DNA from: Streptomyces sp. SLBN-31
GTDB taxonomy: Bacteria > Actinomycetota > Actinomycetes > Streptomycetales > Streptomycetaceae
Direction of reading: 5' to 3'
Length of the DNA stretch: 64,000 nt
Assembly: GCF_006715395.1 (NCBI RefSeq)
Contig: NZ_VFNC01000001.1
Span: forward strand, 2,976,001-3,040,000
Shown here piece after piece: positions 31,998-41,352 of this stretch (position 1 is its first letter; each line of letters starts with the position of its first letter). Made by a program: the position numbers and the translations under genes. The notes under the pieces were generated by a model, which ran no database searches, was not told the DNA's origin, and saw only the letters and a program-made list of their open reading frames with translations.

Positions 31998-32023
31998 CGA
32001 TTAAGTTGTGTACGACTTAATCG
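31998..32023. promoter_or_regulatory. palindrome in the OhrR-like promoter region, site 2
   Basis: CGATTAAGT and ACTTAATCG are perfect 9-bp arms around 8 bases that are themselves partly symmetric. AT-rich arms of this size suit a MarR/OhrR dimer. It shares the CGATT arm with site 1. Confidence 0.65.
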
Positions 32024-32104
32024 AGCGCTACTCTTCTTCTCGTGCCGCACCGCCCGGTGCCCCCACCGGGGCGCGCCCGCGGCACCCGACCGGAGGAGGC
32101 CGTC

Positions 32105-33073
32105 ATGACCGACAGCACCGCACCCCGCCCCGTCCTCGAACCCGCCGCCCAGGCCTTCGTCGAGGCAACCGCCAACCCGCCGTACCTGTTCGACCTGCCG
32201 CCCGCCGAGGGTCGCAAGGCGGTCGACGAGGTGCAGTCCGGCGAGATCGACAAGCCGGCCGTCGACGAGGAGTGGATCACCGTCTCCGGTGGCCCGACGG
32301 GCAGTGTCCGCGCCCGCATCGTCAAGCCCGCCGGCGCCACGGGAACGCTGCCGGTGATCCTCTACATCCACGGCGCCGGCTGGGTGTTCGGCAACGCCCA
32401 CACCCACGACCGCCTGGTCCGCGAACTCGCCGTCGGCGCCAACGCCGCCGTGGTCTTCCCCGAGTACGACCTCTCGCCCGAGGCCCGCTACCCCGTCGCC
32501 ATCGAGCAGAACTACACCGTCGCCCAGTGGATCGTGCGGGAGGGCGCCGACAAGAACCTGGACGCCGCACGGCTGGCCGTGGCGGGCGACTCCGTCGGCG
32601 GCAACATGAGCGCCGCGCTGACCCTGATGGCCAAGCAGCGCGGGGACGTCCCGCTGGTGCAGCAGGTGCTGTTCTACCCGGTCACCGACGCGAGCTTCGA
32701 CACCGCCTCCTACCACCAGTTCGCCACCGGCTACTTCCTGCGCCGGGACGCCATGCAGTGGTTCTGGGACCAGTACACCACCGACGCGGCGGAACGGGCA
32801 CAGATCACCGCCTCCCCGCTGCGCGCCTCCACCGAGCAACTGGCCGGACTGCCCCCGGCGCTGGTCATCACCGGCGAGGCCGACGTACTGCGCGACGAGG
32901 GCGAGGCCTACGCGAACAAGCTGCGCCAGGCCGGCGTCCCCGTCACCGCCGTGCGCTACCAGGGCATCATCCACGACTTCGTGATGCTCAACGCCCTGCG
33001 CGAGACACACGCCGCCGAAGCCGCCATCAACCAGGCCGTCGCCACCCTGCGCACGGCCCTGGGCACCGCCTGA
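32105..33073 (+). CDS. alpha/beta hydrolase of the hormone-sensitive-lipase type
   Basis: A protein of 322 residues. The oxyanion motif HGGG is present as HGAGW, the nucleophile elbow is GDSVGGN, the acid is in GEADVLRDE and the catalytic His is in GIIHDFVML. These are the marks of the HSL esterase family (bHSL, family IV). It would hydrolyse short-chain esters in the cytoplasm. The ATG follows CGGAGGAGG. It is transcribed away from the OhrR-like gene across two palindromes and is probably its target, suggesting a role in handling peroxidised or toxic esters (inference). Confidence 0.87.
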   Translation: MTDSTAPRPVLEPAAQAFVEATANPPYLFDLPPAEGRKAVDEVQSGEIDKPAVDEEWITVSGGPTGSVRARIVKPAGATGTLPVILYIHGAGWVFGNAHTHDRLVRELAVGANAAVVFPEYDLSPEARYPVAIEQNYTVAQWIVREGADKNLDAARLAVAGDSVGGNMSAALTLMAKQRGDVPLVQQVLFYPVTDASFDTASYHQFATGYFLRRDAMQWFWDQYTTDAAERAQITASPLRASTEQLAGLPPALVITGEADVLRDEGEAYANKLRQAGVPVTAVRYQGIIHDFVMLNALRETHAAEAAINQAVATLRTALGTA

Positions 33074-33146
33074 CCGGCACTGCCCCGGGTACCCGGAGCG
33101 GACGGCGGCGACCCGCGCCGCCGTCCGGCACCCAGGAGGGCACGTC

Positions 33147-33566
33147 ATGCCCCAGCACGTCAGCGACATCATGACCGGCCACCCGACGACGGTCGGCCCG
33201 CAGACCTCGGTGACCGCCGTGGCCCGCATCATGCGCGACCAGGACCTCGGCGCCGTCCTCGTGACGGACGGCGACCGGCTGCGCGGCCTGGTCACCGACC
33301 GCGACCTGGTGGTGCGGTCCCTCGCCGAGGGCGGCGACCCCGAGGAGCGCACCGTCTCCGGCGCCTGCAGCGACGACCTGGTCACCGTCGCCCCGGACGA
33401 CGACCTCGACCGCGCGATCAGTCTGATGCGCGAGCACGCCGTACGCCGGATCCCGGTCGTCGACCACGGCCGTCCCGTCGGCATCCTCTCCCTCGGCGAC
33501 CTGGCCATGGAACGCGACCCGGAGTCCGCCCTGGGAGACATCAGCGTGGCCCGGCCCAACGACTGA
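33147..33566 (+). CDS. CBS-domain pair protein
   Basis: A protein of 139 residues made of two CBS domains (about 1-60 and 70-130): VSDIMTGHPTTVGPQTSVT with GAVLVTDGDRLRGLVTDRDL, and CSDDLVTVAPDDDLDRAI with RRIPVVDHGRPVGILSLGDL. Such stand-alone pairs sense adenylate nucleotides or redox state and are frequent in Streptomyces stress loci. AGGAGG precedes the ATG. It lies 97 bases upstream of a cytochrome b gene and may be co-transcribed with it. Confidence 0.88.
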   Translation: MPQHVSDIMTGHPTTVGPQTSVTAVARIMRDQDLGAVLVTDGDRLRGLVTDRDLVVRSLAEGGDPEERTVSGACSDDLVTVAPDDDLDRAISLMREHAVRRIPVVDHGRPVGILSLGDLAMERDPESALGDISVARPND

Positions 33567-33663
33567 CCACCCGAACGAGGGGTTTTGCGCCTCCCCGGCA
33601 CTCCCCGCCCGCCGCCACGTGGGATGGACAGCACGGCAACGCTGGGCAGGGAGGCGGTCGGGA

Positions 33664-35181
33664 GTGCGACGTTCGACGTCACGTACGGGTGAGCGGCTGG
33701 CCGAGGCCGCCGACGCCAGGCTGCCCCTCCTCGACGGCGGCGGCCCGCTGCTGCGCAAGGCCTTCCCCGACCACTGGTCGTTCCTCCTGGGCGAACTGGC
33801 CCTCTACAGCCTCCTCGTCCTGGTCCTGACCGGCGTCTGGCTGACGTTCTTCTTCCACCCGGAGATGCGCGAGACCGTCTACGACGGCTCCTACGTGCCG
33901 CTGCGGGGCATGCGCATGTCGGACGCCTTCGACTCCACCCTGCGCATCAGCTTCGACGTGCGCGGCGGCCTGCTGATGCGGCAGACGCATCACTGGGCGG
34001 CCCTCGTCTTCATCGCCGCGATCGGCCTCCACCTGCTGCGGATCTTCTTCACCGGCGCGTTCCGCAGACCCCGGGAGGTCAACTGGATCATCGGCGTCAC
34101 GCTGTTCGTCCTGGCCCTGGCGGAGGGTTTCGCGGGCTACTCACTGCCCGACGACCTGCTGTCCGGCACCGGCCTGCGCATCGCCCAGGGCATCATGCTG
34201 TCGATCCCCGTGGTGGGCACGTACGTCGCGATGTTCGTCTTCGGCGGCCAGTACCCGGGCCACGACATCGTCCCCCGCCTCTACGGCCTGCACGTCCTGC
34301 TGCTGCCCGGGGCGCTGGTCGGCCTGGTGACCGTGCATCTGATCCTGGTGTTCCACCTCAAGCACACCCAGTGGCGCGGACCGGGACGCACGGCGGTCAA
34401 CGTCGTCGGCAAACCCCTCTACCCGCAGTTCGCCGCCTCCTCGGGCGGCCTGTCCCTGACCGTCTTCGGGGTGCTCGCCCTGCTCGGCGGCGTCGCCCAG
34501 ATCAACCCCGTGTGGACGTACGGCCCCTACCGCCCCGACCAGGCCTCCACCGGCTCCCAGCCCGACTGGTACGTCGGCTTCCTGGAGGGCGCGCTGCGGC
34601 TCGTACCGCCGTGGGAGACGAACCTCGCCGGCCACACCGTGATGTGGAACGTCCTGCTCCCGGCCGTCGTGCTGCCCGGCCTGCTCTTCCTCGTGCTGTA
34701 CGCCTACCCCTTCGCCGAGCAGCGCCTGACCGGCGAGTGGCACCTGGAGCGGCACCTGTGCGACCGGCCCAGGGACCGCCCCGTCCGCACCGCCCTGGGC
34801 GCCGCCGGTGTCACCTTCTTCGGCGTCCTGCTGCTGGCCGGCGGCAACGACATCGTCGCGCAGACCTTCCGGGTCTCGGTGAACACGCTGACCTGGATCC
34901 TGCGCACCGCCCTCGTCCTCGCCCCGGTCGCGGCCTTCCTGCTCACCCGCCGGCTGTGCCACGCCCTGACCGGCGCCGAGCGGGAACGGCTCGTCGAGGG
35001 CGAGGAGACCGGCGAGGTGCGGCAGACCGTCGAGGGCGGCTACGAGACCGGTCACCGGCCCGTCACCGACTTCCGTCCCGGCGCCCCCAGGACCCCGCTC
35101 AGTCCCGCGGACCGGCCCCCCGACCCACGTACTGGAACACGAACCCCGCAACACCCCGGGCCAGCACCGCGCAGCCGATGA
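33664..35181 (+). CDS. cytochrome b subunit, QcrB paralogue
   Basis: A protein of 505 residues with about nine membrane helices. Haem-ligand histidine pairs are in RQTHHWAALVFIAAIGLHLL and LYGLHVLLLPGALVGLVTVH, and PPWETN and WTYGPY are typical of actinobacterial QcrB. It would carry two b haems in a quinol-oxidising bc complex. The partner genes qcrA and qcrC are not adjacent, which marks it as a detached paralogue. The GTG at 33664 follows GGGAGG; a GTG at 33619 is less likely. Its 3' end overlaps the convergent ctaF-like gene by 83 bp. Confidence 0.85.
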   Translation: MRRSTSRTGERLAEAADARLPLLDGGGPLLRKAFPDHWSFLLGELALYSLLVLVLTGVWLTFFFHPEMRETVYDGSYVPLRGMRMSDAFDSTLRISFDVRGGLLMRQTHHWAALVFIAAIGLHLLRIFFTGAFRRPREVNWIIGVTLFVLALAEGFAGYSLPDDLLSGTGLRIAQGIMLSIPVVGTYVAMFVFGGQYPGHDIVPRLYGLHVLLLPGALVGLVTVHLILVFHLKHTQWRGPGRTAVNVVGKPLYPQFAASSGGLSLTVFGVLALLGGVAQINPVWTYGPYRPDQASTGSQPDWYVGFLEGALRLVPPWETNLAGHTVMWNVLLPAVVLPGLLFLVLYAYPFAEQRLTGEWHLERHLCDRPRDRPVRTALGAAGVTFFGVLLLAGGNDIVAQTFRVSVNTLTWILRTALVLAPVAAFLLTRRLCHALTGAERERLVEGEETGEVRQTVEGGYETGHRPVTDFRPGAPRTPLSPADRPPDPRTGTRTPQHPGPAPRSR

Positions 35182-35500
35182 GGAACAGCCACAGCCCGTA
35201 GACCACTCCCAGCGCGGCCACCGCGAACCCGAGCGCCGTGACGACGGGCCACGGGCTGTCGGGCGGGAAGAACTCCACCGGCCCGGCGGCGTCGGCCACT
35301 TCGGCGTCGTTACGGTCCTGCGGGCGCCGCCCCTTGCGCCGGTACTGGATGGCCGTGAAGAAGGAGACCAGGGCGGCCATCAGGAACGCGACGGCGAGCA
35401 CCGCCGACCCGGCCGGCTCCCGCGCCCACCAGCCGTACAGCACGGCGGTCCCGGCGAAGAACAGTGCCACGCCGGCGAAGAACAACGACTCGGCCTTCAT
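35099..35500 (-). CDS. ctaF: cytochrome c oxidase subunit 4 (CtaF-like)
   Basis: A protein of 133 residues with about four hydrophobic segments in two pairs (1-20, 30-52 and 88-125) and the actinobacterial CtaF motif [21 protein letters not shown] after a hydrophilic loop. It is a small membrane subunit of the aa3 oxidase. Its ATG overlaps the ctaD stop (ATGA), so it is coupled to ctaD. No subunit II or III gene is present here, in contrast to the main Streptomyces cluster. Confidence 0.85.
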   Translation of the reverse strand: MKAESLFFAGVALFFAGTAVLYGWWAREPAGSAVLAVAFLMAALVSFFTAIQYRRKGRRPQDRNDAEVADAAGPVEFFPPDSPWPVVTALGFAVAALGVVYGLWLFLIGCAVLARGVAGFVFQYVGRGAGPRD

Positions 35501-37170
35501 CGCGCCTCCTCGCTCGCCGCCCGCACGACCGCCGGATGGCGCACGTCGAACGCCGGTGACTCGGACCGCACTTTGGGCAGGGCGACGAAGTTGTGCCGCG
35601 GCGGCGGGCACGCGGTCGCCCACTCCAGGCCGCGCCCGTAACCCCACGGATCGTCCTCGGCGACCCGGCGGCCGTGCCGGGCGGTGCGCCAGACGTTGTA
35701 GAGGAAGGGCAGCGTGGAGACGCCGAGCAGGAAGGCCCCGATCGAGGAGAGGGTGTTGAGGAGCGTGAACCCGTCCGCGGGCAGGTAGTCGGCGTACCGG
35801 CGCGGCATCCCCGCCTCGCCCAGCCAGTGCTGCACCAGGAAGGTCAGCTGGAAGGCGGGGAACAGCAGCCAGAAGTGCACCTTGCCGAGCCGCTCGTCGA
35901 GCATCCTCCCGGTGAACTTCGGCCACCAGAAGTAGAACCCGGCGAACATCGCGAACACCACCGTGCCGAACAGGACGTAGTGCAGGTGCGCCACGATGAA
36001 GTACGAGTCGGTGAGATGGAAGTCGAGCGGCGGGGACGCGATCAGCACCCCGCTCAGACCGCCCAGCAGGAACGACATCAGAAAGCCGAACGCCCACAGC
36101 ATCGGTGTCTCGAACGACAGCGACCCGCCGCGCATGGTGCCGATCCACGCGAAGAACTTGATGCCGGTCGGCACCGCGATCAGGAACGACATGACGGAGA
36201 AGAACGGCAGCAGCACCGCGCCGGTGGCGAACATGTGGTGCGCCCACACCACCGCCGACAGCATCGTGATGGCGATGGTCGCCCCGATCATCGGCAGATA
36301 GCCGAACAGGGGCTTGCGGGCGAAGACCGGGATGATCTCCGAGATGATCCCGAAGAACGGCAGCGCCACGATGTAGACCTCCGGATGCCCGAAGAACCAG
36401 AACAGGTGCTGCCACAGCAACGCGCCGCCGTTCGCCGGATCGAAGACGTGCGCGCCGAACTTCCGGTCCGCCTCCAGCGCGAGCAGCGCGGCGGTCAGCA
36501 CCGGGAACGCGGGCAGCACCAGCACCGACGTGAACAGCACGTTCCAGGTGAAGATCGGCATCCGGAACATCGTCATGCCCGGCGCCCGCAGGCACAGCAC
36601 GGTGGTGATGAAGTTGACCGCGCCCAGCGTCGTCGACACACCCGTCACCACGAGACCCATCACCCACAGGTCCCCGCCCGCGCCGGGGGAGTGGTACGAG
36701 CTGTTGAGCGGCGCGTACGCGAACCAGCCGAACGCCGCGGCCCCGCCCGGCACCACGAAACCCGAGACCACCATCAGCCCGCCGAACAGGTACATCCAGT
36801 ACGACAGGGCGTTCAGCCGCGGGAACGCCACGTCCGGGGCACCGATCTGCAGCGGCATCACCGCGTTCGCGAATCCCGCGAACATCGGTGTCGCGAACAG
36901 CAGCATCATGATCGTGCCGTGGATCGTGAAGAGCTGGTTGTAGGTGTGCTCGTTCATGAACTGCAGTCCCGGCCGGGCCAGTTCGGCCCTCATGGCCAGT
37001 GCCAGCAGCCCGGCGAACAGGAAGAAGCAGAACGCCGTCACCATGTACAGGCGTCCGATCACCTTGTGATCGGTCGTCGAGGCCCAGCGCAGCAGCGCCG
37101 CGCCCAGCGCGTTCTCAAAGGCGCTGTCCACGGGGACGGTCGGTTGCGACAGTTGCGACGGCTCGGTCAT
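35497..37170 (-). CDS. ctaD: cytochrome c oxidase subunit I, paralogue
   Basis: A protein of 557 residues with twelve membrane helices. The CuB/Tyr crosslink site is in [11 protein letters not shown], further CuB histidines in VVWAHHMF, the K-channel Lys in [13 protein letters not shown], and the haem a/a3 histidines in [10 protein letters not shown]. It is the catalytic subunit of an aa3-type terminal oxidase reducing O2 to water. The C-terminus ([18 protein letters not shown]) closely parallels the second copy at the right edge. With ctaF it forms a minimal two-gene unit convergent with the cytochrome b gene. Confidence 0.94.
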   Translation of the reverse strand: MTEPSQLSQPTVPVDSAFENALGAALLRWASTTDHKVIGRLYMVTAFCFFLFAGLLALAMRAELARPGLQFMNEHTYNQLFTIHGTIMMLLFATPMFAGFANAVMPLQIGAPDVAFPRLNALSYWMYLFGGLMVVSGFVVPGGAAAFGWFAYAPLNSSYHSPGAGGDLWVMGLVVTGVSTTLGAVNFITTVLCLRAPGMTMFRMPIFTWNVLFTSVLVLPAFPVLTAALLALEADRKFGAHVFDPANGGALLWQHLFWFFGHPEVYIVALPFFGIISEIIPVFARKPLFGYLPMIGATIAITMLSAVVWAHHMFATGAVLLPFFSVMSFLIAVPTGIKFFAWIGTMRGGSLSFETPMLWAFGFLMSFLLGGLSGVLIASPPLDFHLTDSYFIVAHLHYVLFGTVVFAMFAGFYFWWPKFTGRMLDERLGKVHFWLLFPAFQLTFLVQHWLGEAGMPRRYADYLPADGFTLLNTLSSIGAFLLGVSTLPFLYNVWRTARHGRRVAEDDPWGYGRGLEWATACPPPRHNFVALPKVRSESPAFDVRHPAVVRAASEEAR

Positions 37171-37342
37171 CGTCCTCCTCCACGAACCGCGGCGACGCTA
37201 CCGCCGCGGTCGCGGCACCCCGTCGCGCCACGCCCTGGTGTCTGCCGTCAGGGGACGCGGGGCCGGTCGTGAACGGCGTTTGGCGAAGCCCCGGCGGGGG
37301 ACCCGGACGAGGAGCATCGAGGCAGAAGGAAGATGAGCCGCC

Positions 37343-37522
37343 GTGACGTCGCCCACCAGTGAGAAGAGCTCCATCCCCAGGCCGGACACCGGCTCGCTCA
37401 AGGCGCAGCACATGCGCGGCAAGGGTGTCGTGCGGACCTGCCTGCCGGCCGTCCTGGACGAGAGGGCCACCCGATCGGCCCTGCCGGACGCCGAATGGAA
37501 CATCGTGCGGGGCGAGGACTGA
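37343..37522 (+). CDS. small conserved-looking protein, 59 residues
   Basis: A reading frame from GTG at 37343 to TGA at 37522, preceded by AAGGAAGA and followed 35 bases later by a strong hairpin, which supports a real gene. The product has a disordered start (TSPTSEKSSIPRPDTG), a middle KAQHMRGKGVVRTCLPAVLD and a C-terminus ending EWNIVRGED. It has one Cys and no membrane segment. I do not recognise a domain. It lies between ctaD (divergent) and the rhamnose genes. Confidence 0.55.
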   Translation: MTSPTSEKSSIPRPDTGSLKAQHMRGKGVVRTCLPAVLDERATRSALPDAEWNIVRGED

Positions 37523-37557
37523 CACTCCCCCGACAGCCCGCCCGCACCAGGGGATCC

Positions 37558-37584
37558 GCTGCGTCGCCGGATAGGCGGCGCAGC
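37558..37584 (+). terminator. hairpin terminator before the rhamnose genes
   Basis: GCTGCGTCGCC and GGCGGCGCAGC pair over 11 positions (one G-U) around a 5-base loop and are followed by GTCTTT. Confidence 0.7.
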
Positions 37585-37650
37585 GTCTTTGCCACCCGCG
37601 GGCCCTGATCGAACGCCCTCTTTATGGCGATCGACGCTAGGGTGAACCAG

Positions 37651-38718
37651 ATGAAGGCTCTCGTGCTGTCCGGCGGCGCCGGTACTCGATTGAGGCCGAT
37701 CACGCACACGTCGGCCAAGCAGCTCGTGCCCGTGGCCAACAAGGCCGTGCTCTTCTACGGCCTGGAGTCCATCGCCGCTGCCGGCATCACCGAGGTCGGT
37801 GTCATCGTGGGAGACACCGCCGAGGAGATCCAGGAAGCGGTCGGCGACGGATCGAAGTTCGGCCTTGAGATCACCTACATCCCCCAGGAGCGGCCCCTCG
37901 GGCTGGCCCACGCGGTACTGATCGCGCGGGACTGGCTCGGCGACGACGACTTCGTCATGTACCTCGGCGACAACTTCATCGTCGGAGGCATCAGCGGCCT
38001 CGTCGACGAGTTCCGCAGAAACCGCCCCGACGCCCAGATCCTGCTCACCCAGGTGGCCGACCCCCGTTCCTTCGGCGTCGCCGAACTCGACGCCTCCGGG
38101 CAGGTCGTCGGCCTGGAGGAGAAGCCCGAACACCCCAAGAGCGACCTCGCCCTCGTCGGTGTCTACCTGTTCACGCCACTCATCCACGAGGCGGTCCGCG
38201 CCATCCGCCCCTCCTGGCGGGGCGAACTGGAGATCACCCACGCCATCCAGCACCTCATCGACGCCCGTGCCGACGTCCGCTGCACGGTCATCAAGGGCTA
38301 CTGGAAGGACACCGGGAACGTCGTCGACATGCTCGAGGTCAACCGGACCGTCCTGGAGGGCCTCGACCGTCGTATCGACGGGGAGGTCGACGAGGAGTCC
38401 GAGACGATCGGGCGCGTCGTGATCGAGGAGGGCGCACGGGTGGAGCGCTCACGGATCGTGGGGCCCGTCGTGATCGGCGCCGGCACCGTCGTCGAGGACT
38501 CCTACGTCGGTCCCTTCACCTCCGTCGCGGAGAACTGCCGTATCACCGACAGCGAGCTGGAGTTCTCCATCGTCCTGCGCGATTCCTCCATCCTCGGCGT
38601 GGGGCGCATCGAGAACTCCCTCATCGGCCGGCACGTCGAGGTGACGCCGGCCCCCAGTGTCCCCAGCGCCCACCGACTCGTCCTCGGCGACCACAGCAAG
38701 GTGCAGATCCATACATGA
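37651..38718 (+). CDS. rfbA: glucose-1-phosphate thymidylyltransferase, long StrD-type form
   Basis: A protein of 355 residues. The nucleotidyltransferase part carries LSGGAGTRLRPITHTSAKQL, the metal site YLGDNFI and VGLEEKPEHPKS. A C-terminal left-handed beta-helix of about 100 residues (hexapeptide-like VVIEEGARVERSRIVG...) makes it the long StrD-type. It would make dTDP-glucose from dTTP and glucose-1-phosphate, the first step to dTDP-L-rhamnose. The ATG at 37651 follows AGGGTGA; an ATG 27 bases upstream is possible. Its stop overlaps the next start by 4 bases. Confidence 0.9.
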   Translation: MKALVLSGGAGTRLRPITHTSAKQLVPVANKAVLFYGLESIAAAGITEVGVIVGDTAEEIQEAVGDGSKFGLEITYIPQERPLGLAHAVLIARDWLGDDDFVMYLGDNFIVGGISGLVDEFRRNRPDAQILLTQVADPRSFGVAELDASGQVVGLEEKPEHPKSDLALVGVYLFTPLIHEAVRAIRPSWRGELEITHAIQHLIDARADVRCTVIKGYWKDTGNVVDMLEVNRTVLEGLDRRIDGEVDEESETIGRVVIEEGARVERSRIVGPVVIGAGTVVEDSYVGPFTSVAENCRITDSELEFSIVLRDSSILGVGRIENSLIGRHVEVTPAPSVPSAHRLVLGDHSKVQIHT

Positions 38719-39683
38719 ATCTCCTCGTCACCGGCGCCGCCGGATTCATCGGCTCCGCCTACGTCCGCATGCTGCTGGCCCCCGGAGCGCCCGACGCGCC
38801 CCGGATCACCGTGCTGGACAAGCTCACCTACGCCGGCAACCTCGACAACCTCGAACTCGACCACCCACGGCTGGAGTTCGTGCAGGGCGACATCCGCGAC
38901 GCCGAACTCGTCGACAAGCTCGTCGCCGAGGCGGACCAGGTGGTGCATTTCGCGGCCGAGTCCCACGTGGACCGCTCGATCACCGGCGCGACCGACTTCG
39001 TCCTCACCAACGTGGTCGGCACCCAGACCCTGCTGGACGCCGCGCTGCGCCACCGGGTGGGCCCCTTCGTGCACATCTCCACCGACGAGGTCTACGGCTC
39101 CATCGAGCAGGGCTCGTGGCCCGAGGACCACCCGCTGCGGCCCAACTCGCCCTACTCCGCCTCCAAGGCCTCCTCCGACCTGCTGGCCCTGGCCTACCAC
39201 CGCACCCACGGCCTGGACGTCCGCGTCACCCGCTGCTCCAACAACTACGGCCCGCGCCAGTACCCCGAGAAGGTCATCCCGCTGTTCGTGACCAACCTCC
39301 TGGACGGCAGGAAGGTCCCGCTCTACGGCGAGGGCCTCAACGTCCGCGACTGGCTGCACGTCGAGGACCACTGCCTCGGTGTGGACCTGGTGCGCACCAA
39401 GGGCCGCCCCGGCGAGGTCTACAACATCGGCGGCGGCACGGAGCTGAGCAACAAGGAACTCACCGGGCTGCTGCTGGAGGCCTGCGGGGCCGACTGGGAC
39501 ATGGTGGAGCACGTCGAGGACCGCAAGGGCCACGACCTGCGCTACTCCGTCGACTGGAGCAAGGCCCGCGACGAGCTCGGCTACCGCCCCCGCCATGACT
39601 TCACCACCGGTCTCGCCGACACGATCGCCTGGTACCGGGACAACCGCGCCTGGTGGGAGCCCCTGAAGCGGCGGTCGGCATGA
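38715..39683 (+). CDS. rfbB: dTDP-glucose 4,6-dehydratase
   Basis: A protein of 322 residues of the extended short-chain dehydrogenase type. It has the NAD-binding TGAAGFIGS, the catalytic STDEVYG with the adjacent Asp-Glu pair, and the YSASK tyrosine/lysine site; RCSNNYGPRQYPEK is diagnostic for RmlB. It would convert dTDP-glucose to dTDP-4-keto-6-deoxyglucose. The start overlaps the rfbA stop (ATGA) and the stop overlaps the rfbD start (ATGA), so translation is coupled along the operon. Confidence 0.95.
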   Translation: MNLLVTGAAGFIGSAYVRMLLAPGAPDAPRITVLDKLTYAGNLDNLELDHPRLEFVQGDIRDAELVDKLVAEADQVVHFAAESHVDRSITGATDFVLTNVVGTQTLLDAALRHRVGPFVHISTDEVYGSIEQGSWPEDHPLRPNSPYSASKASSDLLALAYHRTHGLDVRVTRCSNNYGPRQYPEKVIPLFVTNLLDGRKVPLYGEGLNVRDWLHVEDHCLGVDLVRTKGRPGEVYNIGGGTELSNKELTGLLLEACGADWDMVEHVEDRKGHDLRYSVDWSKARDELGYRPRHDFTTGLADTIAWYRDNRAWWEPLKRRSA

Positions 39684-40552
39684 GGTGGCTGATCACGGGC
39701 GCCGGCGGCATGCTCGGCCGGGACACCGTCGAGGAACTGCTCCGGCGCGGCGAGGACGTCACGGGCCTCGACCGCGCCGCCCTGGACATCACCCGGCCGG
39801 AGGCGGTCCGCGCGGCGCTGGCCGAGCACCGCCCCGAGCTGGTCGTCAACTGCGCCGCGTACACGGCCGTCGACAACGCGGAGACCGACGAGGAACGGGC
39901 CCTCGCCGTCAACGGCGACGGGCCCCGCAACCTCGCCCGCGCCTGCTCGGCCCTGGGCGCCCGGCTGATCCACGTCTCCACCGACTACGTCTTCGCGGGC
40001 GACGCCCGCACGCCCTACCCGGAGGACCACCCCACGGGCCCGCGCACCGCCTACGGCCGCACCAAGCTGGCCGGGGAGCGGGCCGTGACCGAGGAACTCC
40101 CCACAGCGAGCGCGATCCTGCGAACCGCTTGGCTCTACGGGGTCCACGGGCGTAGTTTCGTCCGCACGATGATCGACCTGGAGTCCCGCCGCGACACCCT
40201 CGACGTCGTCGACGACCAGCGCGGGCAGCCGACCTGGAGCGCGGAGGTCGCCGCGCGCGTCGCCGACCTCGGCCCCCGCGTGGGCCGGGGCGCGAACGGT
40301 GTCCTGCACGCCACCAGCTCCGGCGAGACCACCTGGTTCGAGCTGGCCCGCGAGGTCTTCCGCGGCCTCGGCGCCGACCCCGAGCGAGTGCGGCCGGTCG
40401 GCAGCGAGGCCTACCCCAGCCCGGCGCCCCGGCCCGCCTACAGCGTTCTCGGCCACGACCGCTGGCGGCAGCTGGGCCTGCCGCCGCTGCGCGACTGGCG
40501 CACCGCCCTGCACGAGGCACTTCCACTGATCCGCAAGGAGTCCCCTTCGTGA
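39680..40552 (+). CDS. rfbD: dTDP-4-dehydrorhamnose reductase
   Basis: A protein of 290 residues with the nucleotide site TGAGGMLGRD, VVNCAAYTAVDNAE, the STDYVFAG block with its catalytic Thr, and YGRTK as the Tyr/Lys pair; RTAWLYG and DDQRGQPTW are typical of RmlD. It would reduce dTDP-4-keto-L-rhamnose to dTDP-L-rhamnose with NADPH. The ATG overlaps the rfbB stop and its own stop overlaps the next gene's GTG (GTGA). Confidence 0.93.
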   Translation: MRWLITGAGGMLGRDTVEELLRRGEDVTGLDRAALDITRPEAVRAALAEHRPELVVNCAAYTAVDNAETDEERALAVNGDGPRNLARACSALGARLIHVSTDYVFAGDARTPYPEDHPTGPRTAYGRTKLAGERAVTEELPTASAILRTAWLYGVHGRSFVRTMIDLESRRDTLDVVDDQRGQPTWSAEVAARVADLGPRVGRGANGVLHATSSGETTWFELAREVFRGLGADPERVRPVGSEAYPSPAPRPAYSVLGHDRWRQLGLPPLRDWRTALHEALPLIRKESPS

Positions 40553-41352
40553 AACGCCACGAGTTCCTGCGGGGCCTGCACAAGGCCACCGCCAACCGCA
40601 ACTACCTGGAGATCGGAGTCAACGACGGCCGCAGCCTGAAGCTGTCGCGCGTGCCCAGCATCGCCGTCGACCCGGCCTTCAAGGTGGTCACGGAGATCAA
40701 GTGCGACGTCCACCTGGTGAAGGCCACCAGCGACGACTTCTTCGCCCGCGACAACCCCCTCGCGCACCTCAAGGGCGGCCGCCACCCGCTGCGCAACCTG
40801 CGCCGGGGCCGCAGTCCGCTGGGCCACTGGCGGCGCACGACGCTCGACCTGTCGTTCATCGACGGCATGCACCTGTTCGAGTACGCGCTGCGGGACTTCA
40901 TCAACATCGAGAAGCACTCCGACTGGTCCAGCGTGATCGTCTTCGACGACATGCTGCCGCGCAGCATCGACGAGGCGGCCCGTGACCGGCACACCACCGC
41001 CTGGACGGGCGACGTCTACAAGATCATCGAGATCCTGGAGCGCTACCGTCCCGACCTGGTGACGGTGCTCGTGGACACCCAGCCCACCGGCCAGCTCATC
41101 GTCTTCGGCGCCGATCCCAAGAACACGGTGCTGAAGGACAAGTACGACGACATCATGGCCGAGTTCGAGGTGCCCGACCCGCAGAAGGTGCCCGAGTCGG
41201 TCCTGGAGCGGGTGAAGGCGGTCAAGCCGGAGACCCTGCTGGAGGCCGACTTCTGGCGCCCGCTGGTGCGCGCCCGCAACCGCGGCCTCAGCCGCTCCCG
41301 GGGCTGGGAGCCGCTGAGGACCGCGCTGCAGCCGCTCGCCGTCAGTCGCTGA
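40549..41352 (+). CDS. class I SAM-dependent methyltransferase-like protein
   Basis: A protein of 267 residues. RNYLEIGVNDGRSLKLS matches a degenerate SAM-binding motif I and LDLSFIDGMHLFEYALRD with VIVFDDMLPR resembles the catalytic part of the methyltransferase-24-like family. The second half (about 150-267) is helical and charged. Co-translation with rfbD (4-base overlap) suggests action on a rhamnose-containing glycan or its carrier. The donor and acceptor are not shown by the sequence. It converges on rfbC with an 11-bp overlap. Confidence 0.72.
   Translation: MKRHEFLRGLHKATANRNYLEIGVNDGRSLKLSRVPSIAVDPAFKVVTEIKCDVHLVKATSDDFFARDNPLAHLKGGRHPLRNLRRGRSPLGHWRRTTLDLSFIDGMHLFEYALRDFINIEKHSDWSSVIVFDDMLPRSIDEAARDRHTTAWTGDVYKIIEILERYRPDLVTVLVDTQPTGQLIVFGADPKNTVLKDKYDDIMAEFEVPDPQKVPESVLERVKAVKPETLLEADFWRPLVRARNRGLSRSRGWEPLRTALQPLAVSR

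Noticed and set aside
33068..33092. SigB-type promoter before the CBS gene (GCCT-N15-GGGTAC)
   Set aside because: The -35 part matches only the loosest pattern and GGGTAC is frequent in this GC-rich sequence; kept only as a remark in a finding.
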